NCBI GenBank assembly: GCA_001600615.1
Contig: BCKK01000002.1
Location: forward strand, 1,022,809 to 1,086,808
Source: Dioszegia crocea
Taxonomy: Eukaryota > Basidiomycota > Tremellomycetes > Tremellales > Bulleribasidiaceae
Direction of reading: 5' to 3'
DNA: 64,000 nucleotides
Part shown: positions 21,838 to 33,780 of the stretch, piece by piece
How the letters are laid out: each line of letters begins with the position of its first letter
How positions within the stretch are numbered: position 1 is the stretch's first letter
Translations under genes and position numbers: made by a program
Notes under the pieces: generated by a model
The model's input: the letters and a program-made list of their open reading frames with translations, nothing else
What the model was told of the DNA's origin: nothing
The model's database searches: none

Positions 21838-22558
21838 ATGTCTGACGTCGCTCACCTGAAATCCCTCCTGGGTGTCCACCCTGATTTCCCAAAAAAGGTC
21901 AGACTTTACCCGTACGGCGCGAACCTGTTTTTTGACAATTTAGGGCATCACGTTCCTCGACATCTTCCCTCTCATGCGTGACCCCTATGCGTTCGAGACC
22001 CTGATCACACATTTGATCCACCACATCACCATCACCCACACCACCAAGCCCGACGTCATCGTCGGCCTAGACGCTCGAGGATTCCTCCTAGGACCCATCA
22101 TTGCTATGCGTCTCGGCGCTGCGTTCGTTCCCGTACGGAAGGGCGGAAAGCTGCCTGGCCAGGTCGAGACTGTTGCGTACGAGAAGGAGTACGGAGTGGA
22201 CGAGTTCCAGATGCAGGTCGGTGCTGTTCAGCCCGGTCAGAAGTGTATCGTTGTCGAGTGAGTTGCTCGCATATCATATCTATCCCCCATTGCACCCCCA
22301 TTGTACAAAGTCGAAATGGTATACTTTGGCCCTCTCGAAACTCTGTGCCTGACTCTGTATTGAGGCCAACCCGCTAGCACATGCTGATACTACAGCGATC
22401 TTATTGCAACCGGTGGATCCGCAGCGGCTGCGGGCCAGCTCATCGAGAAGGCCGGAGGGAAAACCTTGGAATACCTTTTCATCATCAGCCTCCCTTTCCT
22501 CAAGGGCGCCGACAGGCTGGATGCTCCTGTCTACGCCATGATTGAGGCAGAGGACTAG
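21838..22558 (+). CDS. APT1: Adenine phosphoribosyltransferase
   Basis: Purine-salvage enzyme converting adenine and PRPP to AMP in the cytosol. Exons 21838-21897, 21944-22257 and 22396-22558 give 178 residues, typical for the family. Motifs: HPDFPKKGITFLDIFPLMRD at the N-terminus, DVIVGLDARGFLLGPIIAMR, VPVRKGGKLPGQ with the flexible-loop YEKEYGVDEFQMQ, and the PRPP-binding loop CIVVDDLIATGGSAAAAGQL. The last is assembled across the 22258-22395 intron, which falls inside the Val-Asp-Asp. The end PFLKGADRLDAPVYAMIEAE is also normal. The start Met is supported by the immediately following conserved helix and by the short leader. It is divergent from GPI19 (136 bp between start codons). Confidence 0.97.
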
Positions 22559-22845
22559 AGCAGACAAGATGTCCGTACTTTTAGATGCATAGAGTGGACT
22601 CAGTGTCTGGGCGGAAGTAAAATTTAGGCGAACTGATAAGGCGAGATAAGGATGTTTCGGCAGCCAATCCCGATGGCAACCGTTCCTTAACTTCTTCATC
22701 TTGTGGACGCGCCTTCCTCATGGAGTCAGACCCCTTCTTAGCAGTGCTTACGAATTCGATCACGCCGAGAAATCTGTTGGAGCGATCTGTCAGCAACCTT
22801 GAAAAGAAGCCTTCTTCGCTTGGATCGTTGTCCACCTGAATTATC

Positions 22846-25745
22846 ATGCCACCCCCACCGGCATCCCCTTCCGGGCTGCCAGCCGAAGAGTCAGAATCCG
22901 AGGCGGAGTCTTCTCATAACCCAAGGAAGAGGCATCGAAGGATACCGCTGGCATGTAACGTGAGTCAGGTGAAATGGAAGAGAGTCTGTGCTGATTTCTC
23001 AGAGGTGAGATTCAGCTCAACCTTCCTGTTTCGCGAATGCTAAGATGAGCGTGCGAAACCCACACTGACTTGGCAGATGTAAATCTCGCAAGCAGCGATG
23101 CAATATGGATGGAAGGACCATGAGCGACCCGTGCAAGTCGTGCGAGAAAGCTGGGACTGACTGCATTATCCAAGAGAAGGCGCCAAAAGTAAGTCACTTA
23201 TGGAGGCTTTGCGCTGATGCCAGGCCGAGTATCCGACAGAATACGTCACCTTCCTTGAAAGTCGCATAGCTTCGCTTGAGGCACGGCTAGCGGAGATCCA
23301 ACCAGGCGACGAATTAGCAAACGATCACCTGGCGCCTTCGAGACGGGACGATGATCAAGGCAGTGGCAGCGGGAGTGGGAGTGGGAGTGGGAGCGGAGGA
23401 GCCGGAACGGGCGAGGTGAAGAACGAGATTGCAGCCGGCGTCGCTTTACTCTCGCTCAATTCGGCAAGCGAGCCACACTACCTGGGTGGATCATCCGGAT
23501 ATTCGTGGGCAAAGGTCCTCCTCGGCACACTCCATCGACCGGCAAGCAGTCTTTTCCGACCAAACGAGACCTTCAAGGCGAGGTATAAGGAGTCGAAGGG
23601 TGTCATCTCCCTCGTCCTCCCTGACCTACCAAACAGGGACTTGGGGAAAGTCATGGTGGACAGCTTCTACATGCACGTACAGGCGCGGTACGCTTTTGTC
23701 GATTGGATCAAGTTGAGAGGTTGGCTCGCGAGGCAGAGTGAGCTAGTCAAGCCCAAGGGTGGATACGATCCAGCGACACCGGAAGGGAGAGAGCAGGGCA
23801 CCGCGTCTTTCTTCATTTGGTGAGTAAAGTTTGGGCCAAAGCTGATTTTCAGGATAACCTACGCGATTGGTGCGAGACTGCTTCAAGGTGTCGCATTGCC
23901 AGGCATAGCAGAGCCAGAAGCGTACTACGCCGCAGCTTTGGATCACCTAGATCACATTGTGACTCTGCACAATATCGAGTGAGTGGCCGCGCTGTTCCAG
24001 CTGACATTCAGAAACGTGCAGGCTTTCCTCTACCTTGCGATGTACTCGCTTCGCTGCGCGGAAGGCCCTTCGGTCTGGCATCTCACCGGTATCGCAACGA
24101 GAATGTGTCTAGAGCTGGGCATGCACCGGAGGCGCAAGCTGCCTAGGGGTGTGACGCAGTATCAAGAGGAAATAAGAAAGAGGACGTTCTGGACGGTGTA
24201 TGGCCTGGATCGATGGTTCGCCCTCACCCTTGGACGACCTCTGGGGATAGACGATCGCGATATTGATCAATCTGTGAGTCCGATACACGCCAAGGCTGAT
24301 TGAACAGCTCCCATTAGATGTAGAATGCGATTCAGATTCGCCCATCATTATGCCTCCTTCTGCCCCTCAATCTGTCCAATCTCATTCGGACTCTCCCATG
24401 ACTGTCGACCGGGATCCTCTGCCCACTCGACCCTTCACCAGCATGTCCTCGGCTATACATGGTATTCGACTGCGGCGCATCGAAGCACAGATCCAGAGGA
24501 CGGCTTACAGCCTAGATGGCAGTCCGGAGGAATGTCGAGCTGAGATCACTGCCCTGTTGGATAAGCTGGATAGGTGGAAAGAGGCAATTCCAAGGCGCCC
24601 TCTAGGCCCGGAGTTCCAAAACGTGCCTTGCTGCACGGATGACTGGTTCTTGATGAAGGCAGAATCTGTAAGCAAACCTTGTGAACCAAGCTGATGACAG
24701 GCAAAGCTGTACCTTCTCCGTCCGATCACGGCCAAGGCAGCTCGAGGAGATCCTCTTCTATCTGCCTGTGCTCAGTCATGTGTTCAACAATGCGAGGTGA
24801 GTCAATATGCCGCAAGCACTGATCCATTAGGTCTTCAGGAGAATGCACCAGAATTATCCCTTGGCCAATTCGCTATCCCTCACCGACCTGCATAACATCT
24901 TCCTCACTGGTCTTACCCTCCTTCACCTCCTTCTCACGCATCCACGGGTAATATCGATGCGCGAGTCTACACGCGCCATCCGTGCGTGCTCGACGGCTCT
25001 GTTTGTGTATGCCCAGCATTTCAAAGCGGCTGAGCCCTTTCGAGATGCTTTTGAGGACATGGCCAACGCCTGTTTGGATGCATGTGAGCGAGCAGCAGAG
25101 GATGAGCCTGTTCAGGTCGAGCGTCAGGCGGATCCGACTGAGTGGGAGAGGCACGTGGGGGAGATGGCGGCTTGGATGATGAACTCGAACGCCCAGCAAG
25201 ATTTCTTACAGTATGTCAAACAATCAATACCAAAGCTGACTGTATTCAGGCTCGTGACATCTCTAGGCTTCAACCCCAATGTCCCACTAGACTGCACACA
25301 CCCCACTCCGCTCCAACAAGAGTTGCTCTTCACTCCGCAGCTCCCGTTCCAAGCTCCACTGTACGCCGGACCCACCGATGTGTTTTCATCCCTGAATACC
25401 TCGACACATGTTGCCGGGCCCTCCACCAGTGAGGGTACTGGCCAGGGACAGTCTTCAGCGACTCTGAGCTTCGCAGCGCTTCAGGCGATGCAGCCGACGA
25501 TACAATCCAGTCAAGGTATTCATCCATCCTTCTTGACGACCGACAGTCGACAATTAAGCGGCACTAGCTCTGTCTCTCAACATCATCAATACTCGGGGCA
25601 TGGGGTGGGCCAGGGTGGCCAGAGTATGACATACCCACCGAGCATCCAGCGGAGAGAATCATCAGAGGCGATGCAGGGTGATGCTGTAGCTTTGAGCGAT
25701 ACATATACAGGAATTGGAAATTGGTACAACCAGTATAACACCTGA
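22846..25745 (+). CDS. Zn2Cys6 transcription factor with fungal-specific domain
   Basis: Predicted nuclear DNA-binding regulator. Exons 22846-22959, 23003-23004, 23077-23188, 23224-23819, 23853-23978, 24012-24273, 24308-24667, 24701-24796, 24831-25210 and 25250-25745 give 847 residues. The zinc cluster ACNRCKSRKQRC, then CKSCEKAGTDC, is split over the first three exons; the second is only 2 nt and supplies two bases of the Arg codon. A coiled-coil linker (FLESRIASLEARLAEI) and a Gly/Ser repeat follow. The middle homology region holds QAFLYLAMYSLRCAEGPSVW, IATRMCLELGMHRRR, and RTFWTVYGLDRWFALTLGRP, the hallmark of Fungal_trans domains. The C-terminus is Gln/Ser-rich, consistent with an activation region. 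Neighbouring APT1 gives no firm clue to its targets; an ortholog cannot be named. Confidence 0.85.
23003..23004 (+). other. Predicted 2-nt coding microexon (AG)
   Basis: Flanked by an acceptor (branch-like GCTGAT, then TTTCTCAG) and a donor (GTGAGA). Inclusion restores frame between the 43-nt and 72-nt introns and creates the Cys-Asn-Arg-Cys of the zinc cluster. Without it the following exon begins in a frame reading ATG TAA. Confidence 0.7.
23359..23400 (+). repeat. GGGAGT-type hexanucleotide microsatellite in coding sequence
   Basis: About seven near-perfect 6-bp units encode alternating Gly-Ser in the linker of the Zn2Cys6 factor. The unit length keeps frame, so copy-number changes would alter only linker length. 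Confidence 0.8.
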
Positions 25746-25846
25746 TCATGAATTAAGGGGAACCTCGTTGTAATGTCTACCATGTATGGCCTCAAAACTA
25801 TAAGATGGAAGTCGCAAGCTACAAGCGCTATGGTTCCTCGATGCGG

Positions 25847-28800
25847 TCACAAGTCGAGCATACTGATGTAGACCCTCTCGCGCCTTTTATGCTTGACAGG
25901 TGCTTGCCCAGAATGGGCACCGGCCTCCTCGCCGCCCTCTCCCATCGTCGCATCTGAAATCTTAACATCCCTTCTTGACGATTGTAATGGATCTGCACTG
26001 ATCAGTAGGACTCGACAGAAGTAGAGGGTAAACTTACGGTCAGAACCCCCTGTCTCACCACTCGAGATCTCGCCGCCAGCCCGTACAGACCCTTGGCCCG
26101 GCTCGCCCAGCACATTCTCGACTATCCTCCGCACCGCCTCGTCCCCATCTCCCATCCAATCCCTATCTCCCTGTCGGGCGGCACTCGAAGTGTTGCCAAC
26201 CGATAGGTGGATATGTGAATAATCTGCGTGGCCCGATGCGGTGATGGGAGATGACGGCGTGACTTGGGGTTGATCGAGTGAGTCATAAAGGCTCTGCCGA
26301 GCATCGCTGAGCTGTCTCGCGTCGTCCAGCAGTTGTCGAAGTGACGGATCACCTTCGTCTTCCGCAGCATCAGCGATATTGGACTCGCCGCCCGCCTCTC
26401 GAACGCGCTGCCTGGACGATGCGAGATCCTGACGGATGGCAGACAGATGGCGTCTCCTAGCTTCCGACCGATCGAGAACTGAAGGTCTCTCATTCTGAAG
26501 TTGGCGGATGCGCACCATCGTATCGACGTCTTCAGGACGTTCGTCCCGAGGTCCGACAGTACGCCGTATTCCCCCTCCTACCACCCTAGGTGATTGCTCC
26601 GACTCGCTATCTCCGGCACCAGCAATGCGGTGCGTATATTCCCCGCTATCGTTCTCGCCCTCCCTATCTGGTCCGCCCAGACTATGCTGTCCCGCCTGAC
26701 CGGCCGTCACCCTCGCTCCCGCCGGCCACATCAGGTCCGCCGAAGTCGCTTCAATCTGTTGAAACCTGAGTCGCAGATCTGCGATACGCTCTGATGTGCT
26801 CAGGGGCTCGCGAGGAGTCTCTCGACGCAGCCGACTTCGAGCCCAAATCAGCCTCTGCTGTACCGCCGCCTCCCTCATTTGCGCAGAGATGAATTGCTGC
26901 CGAGCTTGATCCAGGTCCATTACATCGTGTTCCGCAAGGGTAGGATCGGTGACGTGAATGACAGATATGACTGCATCCGAACCGAGATCCCGACCGGTGG
27001 GTGGGGGTGGAGGTATTGCCATAAGAGCAGGGGGTGGTCGGGCCTCTCGACGAGCTTGCGAAGCTACGAGATCCTGATATCGATTGTAGACTCGGCTACG
27101 ATGTGCTTGAGCAGCTCGCAATTCCGATTGGACCGAAAGCTCGTACGCAATTTCGCGATCCGCCGTCGGAGAGTGACGATCGGCGACGTCCTCCCGGAGC
27201 GATGTCGCGGCATTGACCAATTCTCTAGCCGACCGTGCAGCGTCCTGCACTGATCGCGAAGAGTCTTGGACAATGTCACGGGCGCGCTGGATCCGGTCTG
27301 ACCTCGAAAAGCTCAGCGGATCGTCAAGGCGGAGTGGGACAGTTTGTACGGTGGGGGGTAGAGGGGGGTTTGGATTTCGTCGAGTCCGCAGTGGAATGGA
27401 GCCCTGCTCGGGTGTGCGCATCCTGGGGTCGGGACGCCGTGCCATGATCCTCGCCACCCTGTCCTGCAGCGCACGTACAGCCAGGGTGTCCTGCCCTAGC
27501 AGGCCGCCTAGATCCGGGGTAGTCGCGGTGGCTCGTATACGATCCTGTACATCCCGACCCCGATAGGTCAGACCCGCATCCGGATTGTCTTCAATGACAG
27601 TATGATCAGAAGAGGAGGTGGAAGAAGGCGAGTGAGGTGGGCCCCAGCCGGGAAGGGAATCATGTAGGATGTTGCCGGATTCATCCATGATCATCATATC
27701 GACGCGATCTATCGCCGGAGTAGAATGCGGATGAATGGCTTGCCGGATGATGCGGGAGAGACCGTTCATGTATTCTGTAGGCTCGAGATTGAGATCAAGC
27801 TCTGCAATTTGGGTGTGAAGGGTGTCCAGAGACGCAGCGTTCAGGTGAGAGAGAGTGCTGCTCACAGTGGCGCTGCCATCGGTGAGGGTCTCTGCGGAGT
27901 CGATGGGAGCTGGCGCAGCTCTTCCGGAAATCTTCCGAGGGAGGCGAGACGGGGTGGGATTGATTGGTGGCGGTTCGACACCTGACGTCCGGATGATTAT
28001 CTGTCGCGAGGAAGTAGAAATGGTAGGAGGTGGTGCGATGATGCTGGGTTTGGCCGATCGTGCCGCTCGCTTCTCCACTGCCGCTTTGGCCGCCCTCTTA
28101 TCCTCGCCTCTCCGTGCACTCCGGCGCGCCCTGGCTGCCTCCTCGATCTCAGCCAATCTCCTTTGAGCTTCCTGCTGCATGGTTTCTCTTCCACCACGAG
28201 CATTAGCACCCCCTCTTTCGACCTCGTCGACCGGACGCGTGGATGCCCTTTCCCATCGCGCCCTCATCCTCTGCCTAAGACGAGTCTGGGTCTCTCCCAT
28301 CTCGGTAAGATCCCTCAGTCCGCCCTGCAGACTTGTCCGCACCTCTCTCAAACCGCCCAGCGTACCCTCCATCTCGGCCGCGAACAAGTCTGGGGTAGCC
28401 GCGAGTGAAGCCGAAGCGCGATCAAGGAGACGGTGTATCTCGGCTGAAGTGATCGGGCGATCCAAGCTGGATAATTCGGATGCTATGGCTGAGGTTGTGA
28501 TATGGGATTGTTCGGAGGGCGGCATGATGGGTATTTGGTGTGCGTCCTAAAGCGATCAGCTCGAGAAGAAGCAAGACCATGAAATCCGACGCACTGTTGT
28601 CAAGGAATCGCTGAAACTCCGCCTCGAGCCTTCTGACTGATCGACAGATCTCTCAAGTTGCCCAGCTTGTGTTCTCAAGCGCTCAACAGCCGTCGCCAAT
28701 TGGCCTACTCGGACCGAAAGTGAATCGCGAAGCTCTTCGAGGGATTCGAGAAGAGCTCGGGTGTTTGTGTCTGTACCCGTAGCAGCAGGCGATGCCGGGT

Positions 28801-28864
28801 CGGACGTTGAAATTTCGATGCCGGTGGTCCTGACGCCCACGTCTGGAGTAGGTGATAAGGGCAT
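25847..28864 (-). CDS. Large coiled-coil protein of unknown function
   Basis: I do not recognise this protein. Exons 28864-28595, 28546-26038 and 25992-25847 give 974 residues. The first exon encodes a helical heptad-like region (RALLESLEELRDSLSVRVGQ, then LATAVERLRTQAGQLERSV). Splicing it to the next exon is in frame and runs straight through what could look like an independent start (MPPSEQ). The body has further Arg/Glu/Ala-rich coiled-coil segments (RRLAEIEEAARARRSARRGE, REAAVQQRLIWARSRLRRE, RRRHLSAIRQDLASSRQRVR), separated by Pro/Ser/Thr-rich disordered stretches. There is no membrane segment or enzyme motif. The 3' intron (25993-26037) is 45 nt, has no in-frame stop and so could be retained without a frame change. 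A structural or cytoskeletal role is possible but unproven. Confidence 0.6.
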
Positions 28865-30241
28865 GGGACCGAGGGAAGATTTTACTCTGCGGTTTGCATT
28901 GTACTTGGAAACTGAGTTGTAAGGGGAAGTCGAAAGTGAAAACGGGGATGGGCCAGTTGTCGTCTAATGTTTCAGGCGATCCCTTTGTTGATTTTGGTAT
29001 CTAAGGCTAGGATTGTTTCACTTGCGCCTTGGATAGATTAGGGACGCGCTGTAGCCCGCGCCGATCGTATGATTCAGTGCAGGGGAGGTGTGAAGCGTCC
29101 TAGTGATAATCGACTGGTTCAAGCAGGTCTTCGACCCGGATGACTTACGACACGGTCGCGAATGCTGGTGGCGAAATATGAAATCCCGCTTGACCAAGCT
29201 CGCCTCGAGTACTTGAGTTGTCTCATATATAGCTTACGATCCTTGGAATACTCGCCCTGTGCTGGGGCTTTCCGCCTCAAACCTATAGTGTATGGGCCTG
29301 CATGCTCTCAGTGATCAACATCAACCTCGCCTCGGTAAGACTGGGAGCAATTGCGGGCATTTGTTAACGGCGCACAATGCACATTTACACGTAGATTTGT
29401 CGCTAGCGCTGACCGCAGATAATGGCCTGTGCAATTGGGGAGATATCGCTATTGTATCATGCCGATCAATTGAAGACTGGCACTGGCAGTGGAATATTGA
29501 CGCCACACAGAATCTCATGGGTGCGGGTGGCCGATTCACACTTTACTATGCTCTTAGAGTGAGCGAAATCATTGGCCGCTTATACCAGTGTCCACCCTAT
29601 TGGCCCGCTTGTAAGGCAAACAGAATTTTGTTCGGTCTTCGCCCTCTTTGTCCATCACACAGAGACGCTCCGCCTCGAAGCGCTCGCAGCCAAGCTGGAG
29701 ACAGAGGCGTGAGCTGGTACAGGTAGATGAAACACGGAGGCAAACCTCCGAACGCAAAGTCAGAATTGTGAAACGCCCCGACACAATCTGTGGTCATGCT
29801 GAGGACGAATACAAGACCGGATGCTTCGAGATTTGTGGACACCGGCTTGCGCGAGCAGGGCGGATGCTACTGTCAGGCAGCGTGTCAAACCATACACACA
29901 GGCAGGGGACGACAGATGATACAGCAAAATGGATATTAGGCAGCTGGGGTCGAGTATTAGGTGAGGAGCCCCGGATGACCTCATTAGCGCCGTAACCTTA
30001 TTCGGCAGACAGTCCGAGGGCCAACACAGCTTCAATATTTTGTTGTTGGCAGGTCCTTCAAGTTTTTCAGCCTGTTTCCCCCTGATGATGATTGATCAAT
30101 CCGGCTAACAGGCTGGACCTTAGGCAGTTTATAAGCCTCAGCATCACAAAACAGTCAAGGACATAACTAGCACATACCTCTAGCACGTCCGTGCCTCGAC
30201 CATCCTTTCAACGAAACGAAACGACCACGCAACCCTTGTTG
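28865..30241. other. 1.4 kb divergent intergenic region
   Basis: Between the start codons of the coiled-coil gene and the GT31 gene. The open frame at 29292-29726 has no recognisable domain and no splice context. No tRNA or repeat was recognised; it probably holds two promoters. Confidence 0.45.
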
Positions 30242-32068
30242 ATGGATTTTCCTGGTCATATCATCTCTGGGCGGAGTGAGAAGATGCGAGGAGAAGAGGA
30301 AGACGGCCTTATTCAGAAACGTACAACGGAGAGACGGTACGACCAAGCGCGTCGCAGAGGATGGGCTGTACTTGAGTGCCTAGTAGCATGGATCTTTGCC
30401 AATCCCCGACGATTCGTGAGTCTGCACCCGGCCCATGAAAGGCAAAAATTGACTGGACAGATCCTCGGAGTGCTCGTGGCTGCTAGCGCCTTTGCTTTCT
30501 TGCTGTTCAAGCTCATATATCATCCCCCCGCCCCACCCTCTCCGTGGCGTGCTCAATGTCGGTCCGAATTTCCCACTCACTGGGCATTACGACAAGATTT
30601 CCCGCTCGACTCCCTCGAACGAGAAACTCGACAAAAGCACTCACTGAAAGGCAGCCACAAGCACCATCCCTCCCTCTCGATTCGACCTCTCACCTCGTCA
30701 GATCCCGCCTGGCCGTATCCGGGACAGATGCCAAGCCTTGCCGACGCAGATGCGCTCGCGCCGGTAGGTGTACTGGTGGGCGTATTCTCCGTGGCCCGCG
30801 ATGCAAGGAGGAGACAGTTGATACGAGAGACATACGGGAGTCATCCGGAAAATAAGAGAAGAGGGAGAGAGGGCGTCAAAGTAATCTTTGTGATGGGACG
30901 ACCGGAGGTTGAATATGCCGACAAGGTGGCTCTGGAAGCTGAATGTGAGTTGACATCAGTAGCGTCTGCCTATCGACGCTGACTTGCAGTGTATGGCGAC
31001 CTTCTACTCCTGGACATCAAAGAAAATATGAATGAAGGCAAGACGCATGCGTTCTTTGCCTGGGCCGCCCAACACGCGAAAATACCAAATTGTCACTACC
31101 CCTCTCATACGTCGCAATCTGCGTCGGCGACCTATCAGACTTTGCAGGACGGGATGGAGGAGAGATCCACGACAGGTGTGGTGTGTACGGGGACTCGCGC
31201 GCCCGACTATGTTGTCAAGGCGGACGACGACTCGTTCATTGTGCTTTCAGAGCTGGAGAGGCGGTTGAGGATCTTACCTCGCGAAAAAGCCTACTGGGGA
31301 CGTGAGTGCTGGCTCTGTATATCGCGTTCGAAATACGCTAACTGAGACAGTCTTAATGTATGGTGACTACCTTCAATTTCGAGAGCCCACCGAATACATG
31401 GCTGGCGAGGGGTACGGCCTCTCGATGGATCTCGTCAAATTCGTCGCCACCTCCAGTTATGCACTGGCTCATACGATCGGAGATGAGGATCAGCGCGTTG
31501 GAGACTGGCTCAGGGCACACCCCAAGGCGGAAGAGATAGTCTGGGTATCGGAAAGATGCTGGATGTACGACCACCCCAAAGCGGGCAAACTGTGAGTCTT
31601 TGCTTCGGTCCGTGCTAATGTCGTAGTCTGTCTCACGGATTCATGTTCCCGGATGTCGTCCAGTCCATCCAAGAGGGCACGGATGACTTCCTGCCGCCCA
31701 GCCTACCCCCGTCTTCCGTTGACATCTGGTCCACCGTCACCCCCTATAACAGGCCATACCGTCCGCCGATAGCCAATCTCACTATCCCTCAGCAAATTGA
31801 AGCGTTGGTGGAGGGCTCTCCGATGTCCATGTTCCACCGCCACAACCGGCCATACTTCTTTGTTGCCAATCTGGCGCGTCATCATGTCTCAAAGGCGCTC
31901 GGCGACGTCCGACTGGGGGTGAAAGAAGCGTGGAGGAACAGGCCGACTCGAGCGGAACGGATGAAGGGGTGGGAGCATGGGAGTACGGTCCTGATACACA
32001 AGGTGAAGGAGGACGAGTGGTGGATTGAGACGGCACTGGCGCTGCTTGGGCCGAGAGAAGGGAGATGA
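30242..32068 (+). CDS. GT31-family galactosyltransferase-like type II membrane protein
   Basis: Predicted Golgi beta-1,3-glycosyltransferase acting on secreted or surface glycans. Exons 30242-30415, 30461-30944, 30990-31301, 31351-31591 and 31627-32068 give 550 residues. A ~58-residue cytosolic N-terminus is followed by a signal anchor (ILGVLVAASAFAFLLFKLIY), a Pro-rich stem and the catalytic domain. Galactosyltransferase (Pfam Galactosyl_T) motifs in order: VGVFSVARDARRRQLIRETY, VKVIFVMGRP, GDLLLLDIKENMNEGKTHAF, DYVVKADDDSF with the metal-binding Asp-x-Asp, and AGEGYGLSMDLVKFVA, then EDQRVGDWL. The last includes the family's acidic E/D-D-V/Q motif. The first intron (45 nt) is a multiple of three with no stop; removing it places the membrane anchor directly after PRRF. 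Acceptor sugar and product are unknown. Confidence 0.85.
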
Positions 32069-33780
32069 CAATTTTACGAGACTGTGACGAAAGGATCAGA
32101 CGTGTCTGCCTAGGGGGACCACCATGGATACTGTAATAGTAGCATTCCGAGATATGTATCAGATTGCACAGGTCCCACTCGGACTGAAAGGTTGGACGCC
32201 CTTGAGCACGACGCAAATGTGACAGCAGGCGGATACATGTTAACTAGAAGAGGCTCGAAGCAAACATGGTATGTGGGAAAAGTTTAGTCCTCGAAGCCTC
32301 ACGTTTATAGAATTAAGAGGTATCAAGGGTGGAACTCGTCCGTCGTCGCAAAGCGAAGGCAGGTTAAGACCCCGTTCCAACTGCTTCCCAATCCCGAAAG
32401 ATGGGAAGGCGAAGGAAACGCGAAGATATTCCAAGACAGGTAGTAAGAGCGCCCGCGTGTGATGTGGTGGCAAGGCTCTAGGCAAATCCGCTTGGGGTGT
32501 AGAAGTGAGAGGAAAGGGTGAAGGAAGGGATAGGGAAGGGGGAGATCAGTTGAATGAGCGGCAGTTGAGTGACGATCGCCCGAGGTATGCTTAGCATAGC
32601 CGAAAGTACGCTCCTTACGCTGGCGCAGCGCCTGGCAAGTGTCGCCGAGGGAAGGACATGCTAATGCTGATGCAATAAGAGCTAAATAAGGACTATGTGT
32701 GAAGGTAGATAGATGCAAGGAGTTTCGAGGTTTCGACAAACGGTCATTGAGGTGATGCGGCGCCGAGAGACCGAGTCGGCAATTTACGGCGTTTCGTCCT
32801 CTGAAGCCCCGAATTTCTTTTGATACTGGCAGATTTAATGCCACCGCCGCTGTGGTTGTGCGTCACGTGCAATCTTGAAACGTACTGCTGCCGGCCAGGT
32901 GGCAGCTATATTCATATGGGCCTCAAATGGGCCTGGAAAAACATCTACTTTTTTGACTCATACATCCTTGATGTAGCTCTTTCAAGTGGACACGATGATC
33001 AGACGCGTGACATGAAATAAAGGGAAACTCGAGCCGCTGCGGGAATCCTCACGACGGACAATCGAAAGCAGCTCTGACATCTTTGATCTTTCCGACCCTA
33101 TCAAATTCAATAAGGCTTGTACCAACCCTCTCCGTTTGACTGAGCCCAGCTCGTGTGTAGCTGCAAGAAGCGCGTGGACTGGGTCTGGCCTACCAATATA
33201 ATCTCTACTGATTATTCGATTGTCTAATGCTCAGCATGAGCGATATCATTGTTCCCTTGATATCGATCCACCGTAAGAAGTTTGAGCTTACGTCGAGTAC
33301 GTCTGATGGAGGAGCTGTCGTACTCACAACAAGCTCCTCAAGCGGATCTACAGAGCAACCGTATGGACACCTTCTATCCTGGTGCTCCCGGCTGTGAAAC
33401 GTAGGCTCTGAGCCTTGCCCCGAAGAAGAGTATAATGGGGACATGAGTGATGCCTGCTTACAGCAGCATGGCCTCTGACGATGCAGATATGTAACCATGT
33501 TGTCTGTTCGTAATCGTCCAGTGTGACAGGGTGGCTTGAGCCTCCAAGCTTGGTGGCCGAGGCCTCGGGCTAGCGCTCAGCATCGTTATAGTGCGCCACA
33601 TTGCGCAGTCGGCGGTGGTTGGACGCGGAGTTTGGCGTTCTCAGATCAGTAGTCATTGCACATGCCCGATCGCTAAACATTAAGTGGCAAGGTCTTCGAT
33701 CGAGTTAATCCTAAGTCTTGAAACAATTTTGATCTCGCTTTACTCGCTATGCATTCAGCTCTATTTACCCGGGCTCAACA
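32069..33780. other. 1.7 kb intergenic region, longest gene-free stretch
   Basis: Convergent between the GT31 gene and RKI1. Open frames at 32323-32844 (minus) and 33205-33498 (minus) show no motif, splice signals or compositional bias of neighbouring genes. No repeat, RNA gene or transposon end was recognised. Confidence 0.4.

Noticed and set aside
23341..23400. Repeat in the Zn2Cys6 gene considered as a CRISPR-like or mobile element
   Set aside because: It is a simple hexanucleotide microsatellite in coding frame.
28524..28526. Treating the ATG at the start of MPPSEQ as the sole start of the coiled-coil gene
   Set aside because: The upstream exon (28864-28595) splices to it in frame with good signals and adds a coiled-coil head; the longer model is preferred.
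29292..29726. 144-codon open frame in the divergent 28.9-30.2 kb gap
   Set aside because: No motif, no start context and no splice signals.
32323..32844. 173-codon minus-strand open frame
   Set aside because: Composition and lack of domains suggest chance; no neighbouring exon extends it.
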